A stretch of 64,000 nucleotides of DNA from JBBQDZ01 sp038237515. GTDB lineage: Bacteria > Actinomycetota > Thermoleophilia > Gaiellales > Gaiellaceae. Each line of letters starts with the position of its first letter. Position 1 is the first letter of the stretch. The translations under genes were made by a program, and so were the position numbers. The stretch spans positions 1-64,000 of the forward strand of contig JBBRYP010000014.1 of assembly GCA_038237515.1 (NCBI GenBank), given 5' to 3'. Of this stretch, positions 28,339 to 35,769 are shown piece after piece. A model generated the notes under the pieces. The model was not told the DNA's origin. It ran no database searches and saw only the letters and a program-made list of their open reading frames with translations.

Positions 28339-29519
28339 GCCGCGAGCGTCTCGACCGCCTGCGCGAGCCGCGCCATCCCCTCCGCGAGCACGTCCGCCTC
28401 CACCGCGAACGAGATCCGTACGAGCCCGTCGCCGCCCGGGCCGAAAACCTCGCCCGGCGCGACCGCCACGTGCAGCTCGTCGAGGGCGCGCAGCGTGAAC
28501 TCGCGCGCGGAGAGACCGGAGGCCGAGACATCGACCAGCATGTAGAAGGTGCCCTGCGTGCGGAACACCTCCAGCCCGTGCGTGGCGGCGGCCTCGACCG
28601 CGCGGTCGCGCCGCTCGCGGTAGGCGTCTCTCATCGCGTCGAACTCATCGCGCGGCCCCGCCAGCACTGCCGCCGCGGCGTGCTGCGAGATCGCCGAGGG
28701 GCACGAGACCTGCGGTTCCTGAAGCTTGCACAGCACGTCCGCGAGCTGCGTGGGCGCCGCGCAGTAGCCGAGCCGCCAGCCCGTCATCGCGTAGACCTTC
28801 GAGAAGCTGTAAACGGAGACCACGGGCGCCTCGGGGACGAGCGCCGCGGCCGCGACGTGGGGCAGGTCGTCGAGGATCAGCTCGTCGTAGACCTCGTCCG
28901 AGATCAGCCAGACGCCCCGCTCGGCCGCGAGCTCGGCGAGGCCGCGGACGGTGTCGGTCGGGAAGACGGCGCCGGTGGGGTTGCCGGGTGTGTTGGCGAA
29001 GATCGCCTTCGTCCGCCGCGTCACGAGCGGCTCCAGCTCGTCGCGCGCCGGCAGGTACCCGCACGCGCGGTCGAGGCGGTAGAAGACGGGCTCGCCGCCC
29101 AGCAGGCGAACCATCTCGTCCATGTTCGGGAAGCCCGGCGTCGGCAGCAGCACCTCGTCGCCCGGCTCGAGCAGCGCGAGGTAGATCGAGAAGAGTGCGT
29201 TCATCCCGCCCGGCGTCACCACGACCTGCTGCGGCTCGACCGCGTAGCCGTCGACACGCTCGAGCTTCTCGGCGAGCGCTTCGCGCAGGCTCGCGTAGCC
29301 GCCGTTCGGCGTATAGCCGGTGCGGCCCGCCGCGGCCGCCTCGAGCGCGGCGTCAACGACGAACCCTGGCGTGCGGAAGCTCGGCTCGCCGATCTCGAGC
29401 CGGATCGCGTCGGGCAGCCGGTTCGCGGCATCGAAGACCTCGCGAATGGCCGAGCGCCGCGCCGCGAGCGCCCGCGCCGCGAGCGCCGCCCTCTCGACGC
29501 CCTGCCTAGATGTAGCCAT
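28335..29519 (-). CDS. PLP-dependent class I aminotransferase
   Basis: 394 residues, ATG 29519, overlapping the RraA-like gene by 14 nt. Fold-type I motifs: GEPSFRTPGFV, TGYTPNGGYASLREALAEKL, NTPGNPTGAVF, SDEVYDELI and the PLP lysine in SFSKVYAMTGWRLGY. It resembles aspartate/aromatic-type aminotransferases. It should move an amino group from a substrate amino acid to 2-oxoglutarate, supplying glutamate to the glutamine synthetase and oxo acid to the E1 complex encoded in the same operon; that linkage is inferred from context. Confidence 0.9.
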   Translation of the reverse strand: MATSRQGVERAALAARALAARRSAIREVFDAANRLPDAIRLEIGEPSFRTPGFVVDAALEAAAAGRTGYTPNGGYASLREALAEKLERVDGYAVEPQQVVVTPGGMNALFSIYLALLEPGDEVLLPTPGFPNMDEMVRLLGGEPVFYRLDRACGYLPARDELEPLVTRRTKAIFANTPGNPTGAVFPTDTVRGLAELAAERGVWLISDEVYDELILDDLPHVAAAALVPEAPVVSVYSFSKVYAMTGWRLGYCAAPTQLADVLCKLQEPQVSCPSAISQHAAAAVLAGPRDEFDAMRDAYRERRDRAVEAAATHGLEVFRTQGTFYMLVDVSASGLSAREFTLRALDELHVAVAPGEVFGPGGDGLVRISFAVEADVLAEGMARLAQAVETLAA

Positions 29520-30192
29520 GCCGCTGGAAGCTCGACCAGGGCGAGCTACCGTCGCGGACCTCGTCGCGCACGCGACCCTCGCCGCCGACGATCTCCTCCG
29601 CGCGCTCGAGCACCGCGACCGCGTCCGTGCGCGGCACAACGAGGATCCCGTCGAACTCGGCAAAGACGATGTCGCCGGGGTGCACCGTCACGCCGCCGAT
29701 CGCGATCGGCTGCTGCGACGCCGTCATCTCCCATCGGCCGATGCCGTTCAGCGGCGAGAGGTCACGGTAGAAGACGGAGAAGCCGATCGCGCGCAGGCCC
29801 TCGATGTCGCGCACGTTGCCGTCGAGGATCGTGCCGACGCACCCGTGCGCGCGCGCCGCGTTCGCGGTGAGCTCGCCGAAGTGACCGACCTTCCCGCCGG
29901 GCGTCGTCGAGACGAAAACCGAGTCGGGAGTCAGCCGCTCGAAGACCTCCAGGTACGGCCGCATGCGCTCGATGCCATCGTCCCAGCCGACCCGCGGGAT
30001 GTCGTGGCCCTCGATTGTGAACGCCTCGCCGACGATCCGCGATTCCGGGAACAGCGGGCGCAGCGTGCTCGGCAGCACCTGCTCCTCCATGCCCAGGTGG
30101 AACAGCGCGTCGCAGACCGCGGACAGGTAGAGGCGGCGGAAGCGCTCGCACAGCTCCGCGAGCGGCGGGGCGTTGACGCCGGCGCCGCTCAC
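29506..30192 (-). CDS. RraA-like / HMG-type aldolase family protein
   Basis: 228 residues from GTG 30192, overlapping the preceding stop (GTGA). The RraA/4-hydroxy-4-methyl-2-oxoglutarate aldolase pattern is seen: YLSAVCDALFHLGM, the metal/substrate loop ILDGNVRDIEGLRAIGF, and GDIVFAEFDGILVVP. Members with the G-x-x-RD loop cleave 4-carboxy-2-oxo acids to pyruvate. As in many divergent homologues, the loop here is DGNVRD. A second, more typical RraA-like protein is at 45.7 kb. Enzyme role is more likely than RNase E inhibition in this organism. Confidence 0.82.
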   Translation of the reverse strand: MSGAGVNAPPLAELCERFRRLYLSAVCDALFHLGMEEQVLPSTLRPLFPESRIVGEAFTIEGHDIPRVGWDDGIERMRPYLEVFERLTPDSVFVSTTPGGKVGHFGELTANAARAHGCVGTILDGNVRDIEGLRAIGFSVFYRDLSPLNGIGRWEMTASQQPIAIGGVTVHPGDIVFAEFDGILVVPRTDAVAVLERAEEIVGGEGRVRDEVRDGSSPWSSFQRHGYI

Positions 30193-30779
30193 GATGACGC
30201 CGGCGCCATGCCGGCCATCAGCGCCTCGAGCTCGGCGCGCTGCTTCGGGTCGAGGTACCGCTTCGCCCAGCCGACGCCCTGCCACGTGGTCATGCCGCCC
30301 TCCACCGGATCGAGTCGGACGAGGTAACGCTCCCACCCGTACGAGAGCTTGAGCCCCTCGCGCCCCGCCTCGCCGGAGTAGCGCCCTGCCATCTCGTCGG
30401 CGACCTCGACCCACTGCGAACCCTCGGCGACGACCGGCCCCTCGACGACGGTGGCGAGGCAGCGGCAGAGCACCTTGCGCAGCCCGCCCGCCGGCGGTGT
30501 CGCCTCTTCGTCGATGCACACGAAGCAGCGCGGGTCGCGGCTCACGTCCTGCACCCACGCCGACCGCCTGCGGCCGACGACGTAGAACGCGCCGCCGCGC
30601 CACTGGTACCACATGGGCGTCACGAAAGGCCAGCCGTCCTCCTTGAGCACGCCGAGGCGGCAAAGCCAGGCGCTGTCTGGGCTGCCGAGGAACGCGCCGA
30701 TTTCCTCGGGTGACATGCCGCCGCAGTAGGTCGGGTCGTACCACTGCTTCTGCTTCGCTGCGGTCGGAGCTTCGGACAT
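30189..30779 (-). CDS. Pyridoxamine 5'-phosphate oxidase-family flavoprotein
   Basis: 196 residues, ATG 30779 with a strong AAGGAGGA ribosome site. It has a split-barrel flavin fold: WLCRLGVLKEDGWPFVTPMWYQWRGGAFYVVG, RSAWVQDVSRDPRCFVCID and LVRLDPVEGGMTTWQG. Members bind FMN or F420 and reduce or oxidise small molecules; the missing C-terminal PdxH signature means it is not a true vitamin B6 oxidase. It is the second gene of the long operon after the substrate-binding-like gene, with a hairpin in the gap before it. Confidence 0.82.
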   Translation of the reverse strand: MSEAPTAAKQKQWYDPTYCGGMSPEEIGAFLGSPDSAWLCRLGVLKEDGWPFVTPMWYQWRGGAFYVVGRRRSAWVQDVSRDPRCFVCIDEEATPPAGGLRKVLCRCLATVVEGPVVAEGSQWVEVADEMAGRYSGEAGREGLKLSYGWERYLVRLDPVEGGMTTWQGVGWAKRYLDPKQRAELEALMAGMAPASS

Positions 30780-30795
30780 CGCTTCCTCCTTATGC

Positions 30796-30830
30796 GGTTG
30801 GTTCCTGCGCGCGCGAGTGAGGAACCAATC
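30796..30830 (-). terminator. Strong hairpin before the PNPOx-like gene (attenuator or processing stem)
   Basis: TTGGTTCCT at 30798-30806 pairs perfectly with AGGAACCAA at 30820-30828, and the stem extends two more pairs with one G-T, around a 13-nt loop. It fills the 57-nt gap between the binding-protein-like gene and the ribosome site of the next gene. No T-run follows on the minus strand, so full termination is doubtful; a partial terminator or RNA-processing stem setting different levels for the two parts of the operon is more likely. Confidence 0.5.
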
Positions 30831-30836
30831 GTTTCA

Positions 30837-32363
30837 CTAGTCGGCGAGCCAGACGTCGCCGTAGAGCGGATAGAGATCGTGACGGTTCGGGCGCCAGTTG
30901 CGCACGCGGCGGTGGTGCGCCCAGACCGCCGCCGGCGCGAAGAGCGGTAGCAGCGGCAAGCTGGCGGCCGCGCGGAGCTGGATGTCGCGCGCAGCCTCGC
31001 GGAGCTGCTCGTCGTCGCGCGCCACCTCCCACGCGCGGCACGCGCGGTCGAGCACTGGGTCGCTCGAGCGCTGGAAGTTCGGGCCGCCGTCCTGCCCCCA
31101 CGTTGCGATGAAGCCGACGATCGCATCGACAGGCTCCGGCCAGAACCACTTCGAGATGAACGCCGGGGGGTGTGCGTTCAGTCGCGCATAGAACTCGTCG
31201 AACGCCGGGATCACCTCGAGCTCGAGCCTCACACCGATCACCGCGAGCTGGGCGGCGATCGTGCCGGCGACGCGGCGGACGGTCGCGTCGTTCACGACCA
31301 CCGTGGGCAGAACGAGGCGCGCCCCGTCGGGCCGTGGCGCGAATCCAGCGGCGTCGAGCAACCTAGCAGCCTCGCGGGGATCGAAGCGCGTCGCCGCCTC
31401 GACCTCGGGGGCGTACCACTGCGAGTGCGACGGGATCGGCGAGGCGGCGGCCCAGCCGTGGCCGCCGAGGTCGCCGTCGACGAGCGCCTGCCGGTCGATC
31501 GCGAGCGAGAGCGCGCGGCGCACGTGCACGTCGCCGCTGCCGAGCGACTCGGTCTCGTGGTCGAGCCCCATGTAGACGAGCGCCGACTGCTGGAACTCGA
31601 TCAGGTTCAGGTCTGGATTCGCCTGGAGTCGATCGACGTCGAGCAGGGAGGCGTTCTGGATGCAGTCGACCTCGCCCGCCTCGAGCGCTGCGGCGCGCTC
31701 GCGGTCGTCGAGGATCGGCACCCAGCGGATGCCGTCGACGTACGCGGGCCCGCGGTTCGTCTCCCAGCTCGTGCGGGTGCCGCCGTAGTCGTCCCAGCGC
31801 GCGACGTCCAGGTGCGAGCCGGAGACGGACTCGACGAACGTGAACGGCCCCGTGCCGTCGGCCGTCGTGCGGCCGAACTCGTCGCCGGCGCCGCGGCGGC
31901 GCGCCTGGTTGTGGATCGCCGCGTGCCAGGACCGCAGCAGCCGCGGCATACCGACGCTCGGCTCGTGCAGCTCGACGAGCACCTCGTCGCCGTCGGCTCC
32001 GACGCCGGCGACGTTCCGCCAGAAGAAGGCGTTGATCGGCGCCTCCGCCGGGTCGCCATGCAGGCGCAGCGCGTCTGCCACCGCCTCGGCGTCGCAGGCG
32101 GCGCCCGACTGGAAGCGCAGGCCCGGCCGGATGCGGAAGCGCCAAACCTCCTCGCGGTCGGGATCCTGCCGCCACGACGCCGCGAGCATCGGCCCCAGCT
32201 CGCCGTCGGGACCGGCGGCAGTCACCGTCTCGTAGATCGCGCACCACGCGGGGTCGACGTGCGCGCCGGTCGGGTCGCAGCGCGAGAAGTCGTAGTCGTA
32301 GCCCTCGCGAAGCATGCCGCGGCGCCGCGGCGTCTGGTCGGTGGGAGTCGTGGCGTCGGACAT
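30837..32363 (-). CDS. Peptide-type ABC substrate-binding protein lacking a signal peptide
   Basis: 508 residues, ATG 32363 (MSDATTPTDQT). It follows the SBP_bac_5/OppA pattern throughout: YETVTAAGPDGELGPMLAASW, WRFRIRPGLRFQSG, GTGPFTFVE, ALSLAIDRQALVDG, EAARLLDAAGF and a C-terminal RAAASLPLLPLFAP. The N-terminus is charged and polar with no hydrophobic stretch, lipobox or twin-arginine motif; a longer N-terminus to 32429 also lacks one. No permease or ATPase of this type is nearby. It may be a cytoplasmic sensor or carrier, or need the signal of another system. Confidence 0.78.
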   Translation of the reverse strand: MSDATTPTDQTPRRRGMLREGYDYDFSRCDPTGAHVDPAWCAIYETVTAAGPDGELGPMLAASWRQDPDREEVWRFRIRPGLRFQSGAACDAEAVADALRLHGDPAEAPINAFFWRNVAGVGADGDEVLVELHEPSVGMPRLLRSWHAAIHNQARRRGAGDEFGRTTADGTGPFTFVESVSGSHLDVARWDDYGGTRTSWETNRGPAYVDGIRWVPILDDRERAAALEAGEVDCIQNASLLDVDRLQANPDLNLIEFQQSALVYMGLDHETESLGSGDVHVRRALSLAIDRQALVDGDLGGHGWAAASPIPSHSQWYAPEVEAATRFDPREAARLLDAAGFAPRPDGARLVLPTVVVNDATVRRVAGTIAAQLAVIGVRLELEVIPAFDEFYARLNAHPPAFISKWFWPEPVDAIVGFIATWGQDGGPNFQRSSDPVLDRACRAWEVARDDEQLREAARDIQLRAAASLPLLPLFAPAAVWAHHRRVRNWRPNRHDLYPLYGDVWLAD

Positions 32364-32397
32364 CGGCGGAAGGCGGCGGCCGGCCCTGACCGGCTCC

Positions 32398-32426
32398 TTG
32401 ACCGCGGGAGGCGAGTGTCCTAAGGT
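32398..32426 (+). promoter_or_regulatory. Sigma-A-type promoter of the GntR gene
   Basis: TTGACC at 32398-32403, a 17-nt spacer and TAAGGT at 32421-32426. Transcription would begin near 32433, so the TTG start at 32436 would be leaderless or nearly so. Confidence 0.55.
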
Positions 32427-32442
32427 CACCGCGATTTGTCAA
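32414..32442 (-). promoter_or_regulatory. Promoter of the long minus-strand operon
   Basis: On the minus strand a consensus TTGACA (32442-32437) is followed after 17 nt by GACACT (32419-32414). It overlaps the opposing GntR promoter, so RNA polymerase cannot occupy both at once and a single regulator site could control both directions. Confidence 0.5.
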
Positions 32443-33143
32443 CAGTTCTCCAATACGACCCGCTACCGGCAGCGGTCGGGCAGCACGGCGTCAAGCTCGC
32501 CCGCAGCGTCTACTCCGGGCGGATCGCGCGGCTGCTGCGCGAGTCGATCGTGAGCGGCGCGCTCGCCGAGGGGACGCCGCTCGTAGAGACGCAGCTGGCC
32601 GCCGAGCTGTCGGTCAGCCGCGGCCCGGTGCGCAGCGCGCTCCAGGTGCTGCAGGGTGAGGGGCTCGTCGAGACGCGCGCGAACGGCCGCATGATGACGG
32701 TGCGCTTCGGCCCCCGGGACCTGGACGATCTGCTGTCCGTGCGGCACGAGCTCGAGTCGTCCGCGGTGCGACGCGGGGCCGCCGAGCGCGCGGACGTGGA
32801 GCCGGTGTGGCGTGCGTTCGAAGCATTCGAGCAGGAGGGCGCCACAACCGAGCGTCTCGTCGACCTCGACATCGCATTCCACCGTGCGCTCGTCGAGCAC
32901 GGCGGGAGCCGCTTCCTGCTCGGGGCGTGGCTTTCGCTCGCCCCGGTGCTCCAGGCAGTGATCACGATCGGTAACCGGCGCCTCGCTCGGCAGGACCCGA
33001 AGACGCACTACCGGCGGATCATGGCCGCGCACGAGCCGATCCTCGAGCCGCTCTCCCGCCACGACGCCGAGCCCGTCGCGCGGATGCTCGCGGACCAGTT
33101 CGAGCTCACGCGGTCGCAGTTCTTCCCCACGCCGCGGAAGTGA
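32436..33143 (+). CDS. GntR-family (FadR-type) transcriptional regulator
   Basis: 235 residues from TTG 32436; no ATG or GTG occurs before the HTH, so a TTG start is the most economical reading. The winged-helix domain (RIARLLRESIVSGALAEGTPLVETQLAAELSVSRGPVRSALQVL) is followed by an FCD-type ligand domain with the metal-binding histidine pattern (DLDIAFHRALVEHGG, AAHEPILEPL). It is divergent from the 13-gene operon and shares a promoter region with it, so it probably represses that operon and itself until an organic-acid-type ligand binds. It is coupled to the downstream SDR. Confidence 0.85.
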   Translation: MSTVLQYDPLPAAVGQHGVKLARSVYSGRIARLLRESIVSGALAEGTPLVETQLAAELSVSRGPVRSALQVLQGEGLVETRANGRMMTVRFGPRDLDDLLSVRHELESSAVRRGAAERADVEPVWRAFEAFEQEGATTERLVDLDIAFHRALVEHGGSRFLLGAWLSLAPVLQAVITIGNRRLARQDPKTHYRRIMAAHEPILEPLSRHDAEPVARMLADQFELTRSQFFPTPRK

Positions 33144-33886
33144 CGGCCGCGCCGGTGCTCGGCGGCCGCACCGTGATCCTCACTGGCGCGGCCGGAGGGA
33201 TCGGGCGGCACGTCGCGCGGGCGCTGGCCGGCGCGGGCGCCCGCGTCGGCCTCAGCGACCTCACCGCGCACGGCCTCGAAGCCGTCACGCGCGAGCTCGA
33301 CGCAGCGGCCGTCGCCGAGGCGTTCGACGCGACCGACGAGGAGCGCTTCGCCGCGTTCCACGCCCGAGTGCACGACGAGCTCGGCGAGGTCGACGGCCTG
33401 ATCACGTGCGCCGGCCGCTGGGCGCCCAAGCCGTTCGCGGAGGTCTCGACCGCAGACTTCACCGAGATGCTAACGGCGAACGCGACGACGGCGTTCGTCG
33501 CCTGCCGCACCGTGCTGCCGTCGATGATCGCGCGCGGGAGCGGCTCGATCGTCAACTTCGCCTCGACCGCCGGCGAGTACGGGAGCATCACCCCTGCGTC
33601 GCACTACGCGGCCGCGAAGGGAGCCGTGATCGCGATGACGAAGTCGCTCGCGCGCGAGGCGAGCCCGTACGGCGTCCGCGTCAACGCGATCTCGCCGGGG
33701 CCGACGGACACGGTCGCGCTCGGCGCGGCGACGCCCGAGCAGAAGGCCGCTGCGGGGGCGCGCACGCTGTTCAACCGCCTCGGCCGGCCGGAGGAGATCG
33801 CCGCCGGCTGCGTGTACCTCGTCAGCGACATGTCGTCGTTCGTAACGGGCACAGTGCTCCAGGTGAACGGCGGCTCGCTGCTGTGA
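33140..33886 (+). CDS. Short-chain dehydrogenase/reductase
   Basis: 248 residues, GTG overlapping the GntR stop (GTGA). Classical SDR: TGAAGGIG cofactor loop, a Cys-Ala-Gly-Arg variant of the NNAG motif (LITCAGRW), catalytic Ser in NFASTAGEYG, YxxxK in HYAAAKG, and the SPGPTDTV loop. The NNAG replacement is unusual but tolerated in the family. It should oxidise or reduce a hydroxyl with NAD(P). Coupling to GntR places it in the same regulon as the divergent operon. Confidence 0.87.
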   Translation: MTAAPVLGGRTVILTGAAGGIGRHVARALAGAGARVGLSDLTAHGLEAVTRELDAAAVAEAFDATDEERFAAFHARVHDELGEVDGLITCAGRWAPKPFAEVSTADFTEMLTANATTAFVACRTVLPSMIARGSGSIVNFASTAGEYGSITPASHYAAAKGAVIAMTKSLAREASPYGVRVNAISPGPTDTVALGAATPEQKAAAGARTLFNRLGRPEEIAAGCVYLVSDMSSFVTGTVLQVNGGSLL

Positions 33887-34704
33887 GCCGCGCCGACGCG
33901 CTCGTCGAGCTCGCCGAGGACACGCCTGAGGTCGTGATCGACCTCGACGTCGTGCGCGCGAACGTGGAGCGGGCCGCCGCGGCGGCTCGTGACGCCGGCG
34001 TCGACCTGCGGCCGCACACGAAGACGCACAAGCTGCCGCAGATTGCGCGGCTCCAGTTGGAGGCGGGCGCGGTCGGCGTGCAGGTGGCGAAGCTCGGCGA
34101 GGCCGAGGTCATGGCCGACGCCGGAATCGCGGACATCCTCGTCGGCTATCCGCTCGTCGGCGAGCGGAAACTCGCCCGGCTCGGAGAGCTCGCGGAGCGC
34201 GCCGCGATCACGGTGACGGTGGACTCGGAGGAGGTCGCGCGTGGCGTCGCGTGGGCGGCGCGGAGGCGTGGCCTCATGATCCGCGCGCTCGTCGAGCTCG
34301 ACACGGGCATGCATCGGCTGGGGGTCGCACCGGGCGCCGCCGGGGTTGAGCTCGCGTCACTGGTCGCGCAGCTCGATGGCCTCGAGCTCGCCGGCGTCTT
34401 CGCGCACGAGGGGCACGTGTACACGCAGGCGCGCGACGATACCGAGCGCGAGCGCATGACGCTTGCGTCGTGCAGCGCGGCGTTCGAGACGGCGGAGGCG
34501 ATGCGGACGCGCGGCCTCACCGCTCCCGTGGTCTCGGTCGGATCGGCGGGCACGTTCCGCTTCGCGATCCGCGCGCCGGGCGTCACCGAGGTGCGGCCGG
34601 GGACCTACGTCTTCAACGACCGCAGCCAGCTCGCGGCCGGCACATCACCGGGCAGGATCTGGCGGTCGACGGAGGGCAGACAACCGTCTGACCCGACGCC
34701 CTGA
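33883..34704 (+). pseudogene. D-threonine-aldolase/alanine-racemase-like gene, 3' truncated
   Basis: 273 codons, GTG overlapping the SDR stop. The N-terminal PLP barrel is intact: LRPHTKTHKLPQIARLQLEAGAVG with the PLP lysine, and EVRPGTYVFNDRSQLAAG. The intact relative at 50.9 kb continues for another ~100 residues with a metal-binding C-terminal domain, but here the match ends at 34640 and the reading frame runs on through unrelated sequence to 34704. The inserted end in another frame is an SDR tail. The C-terminal domain holding His/Cys metal ligands is lost, so the product is probably inactive. Confidence 0.7.
34641..34691 (+). pseudogene. C-terminal remnant of a short-chain dehydrogenase
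   Basis: In the frame offset from the preceding gene, 34641-34691 reads HITGQDLAVDGGQTTV and a stop, the standard end of an SDR (ITGQ..-VDGG). No SDR precedes it in that frame. It is joined directly to the truncated aldolase-like gene, marking a deletion end point at about 34640. It does not match the ends of the other SDRs in the window. Confidence 0.65.
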
Positions 34705-34719
34705 GAGTTCGTAGGCCGC

Positions 34720-34929
34720 CTACCGCTGCTTGGCCGGGAGCGAGCGGGCGTACGCCGTCCCGAGCTTCACCCACTTCTCGAGCTGCCGCTTCGTCCGCAC
34801 GTCCTCTGCTTCGAGGCGGAGCCAGCCGATCAGGAAGGCGAGGCGGCCGAACATCTTCCGCTCGCTCAGCGCGGCCTTCGCCGCGAGCAACTCGCGGAGG
34901 CGGTCGGCCAGCGCCTCGTCGTGCGCCAT
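34720..34929 (-). CDS. Shortened TfoX N-terminal-domain protein
   Basis: 69 residues, ATG 34929. It starts MAHDEALADRLRELLAAKAALSERKMFGRLAFLIG, the usual start of TfoX/Sxy N-terminal domain proteins, and ends KWVKLGTAYARSLPAK, the usual end. The central 30-40 residues of a typical ~110-residue family member are missing. It is the last gene of the minus-strand transporter operon, next to the aldolase/SDR scar, and may be a deletion derivative without function. Confidence 0.55.
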   Translation of the reverse strand: MAHDEALADRLRELLAAKAALSERKMFGRLAFLIGWLRLEAEDVRTKRQLEKWVKLGTAYARSLPAKQR

Positions 34930-35769
34930 CTACGAGCCGAGCAGGTAGCCGCCGTCGACGACGATCTGCGCGCCGTTCACGTACGCCGCTAGGTCGGACG
35001 CGAGGAAGACGACGACGCGGGCGATCTCGTCGGGGTCGGCCCACCGACGCATCGGGACGCGCCCGGCTGCCTGCGCCCACTGCGTTTCGACGTCGATCCC
35101 CTCGGGCGCGCCCGCCTGGATGTACTCGATCGCGCCCTCGGTCAGCGACGGACCGGGCGCTACGGCGTTCGTGCGTACGCCGTGCGGGCCGAGCTCGAGC
35201 GCGAGGCACTTCGTCAGGCCCCAGAGGGCGTGCTTCGACGCCGTGTAGTGGGACATCCCCTTCGACGTCGGATGGAGCGCGTCGATCGACGTGACGTTCA
35301 CGATCGCGCCGCCGCCCGCCTGTTCCAGCATCCGCCGCGCCGCCTGGCGCGCGCACCAGAAGGCGCCGTTGACGTTCACGTCGAGCACGTGCGCGAACGT
35401 CTCGAGCGGCAGCTCGTCGATGCGCACGTTCGAGTAGGCGGCGGCGTTGTTGACGAGCACGTTGAGCCGACCGAAGCGCGCAACCGCGTCCTCGACGAGC
35501 GCGTCGACCTCGTCGCGCACCGAGACGTCGCCGATCGCCCAGCCGATGCGTTCGCAGTACTCCTCGAGGCGTCCCGCCGCAGCTTCGAGCCGGTCGCCGC
35601 GACGGTCCGTGAGCAGCACCGCCGCGCCGGCCTCGGCGAGGCGGCGCGCGCACGCGAAGCCGAAGCCCTGCGCGGCGCCGGTGACCAGGGCGACTCGGCC
35701 ACTGAGGTCGAGCAGCTCGGCGATCGACGGCGCCGCGTAGGCGTCCGTGCCGGTGGCGGGCGCCGCCAT
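34930..35769 (-). CDS. Short-chain dehydrogenase/reductase
   Basis: 279 residues, ATG 35769 overlapping the M20 stop (ATGA). Motifs: VTGAAQGFGFACARRLAEAG, VLVNNAAAYSN, NVTSIDALHP with the catalytic Ser, HYTASKHALWG with YxxxK, and VAPGPSLTEGA. It is a close paralog of the SDR at 42853, sharing long runs such as AVAPGPSLTEGA and GAPEGIDVE. It is in the sugar-transporter operon, so oxidation of a sugar or sugar derivative is likely. Confidence 0.88.
   Translation of the reverse strand: MAAPATGTDAYAAPSIAELLDLSGRVALVTGAAQGFGFACARRLAEAGAAVLLTDRRGDRLEAAAGRLEEYCERIGWAIGDVSVRDEVDALVEDAVARFGRLNVLVNNAAAYSNVRIDELPLETFAHVLDVNVNGAFWCARQAARRMLEQAGGGAIVNVTSIDALHPTSKGMSHYTASKHALWGLTKCLALELGPHGVRTNAVAPGPSLTEGAIEYIQAGAPEGIDVETQWAQAAGRVPMRRWADPDEIARVVVFLASDLAAYVNGAQIVVDGGYLLGS

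Noticed and set aside
34711..34723. GTAGGC-C-GCCTAC palindrome as an operator
   Set aside because: It lies between two convergent gene ends and overlaps a stop codon; more likely incidental or a weak end-of-transcript stem.
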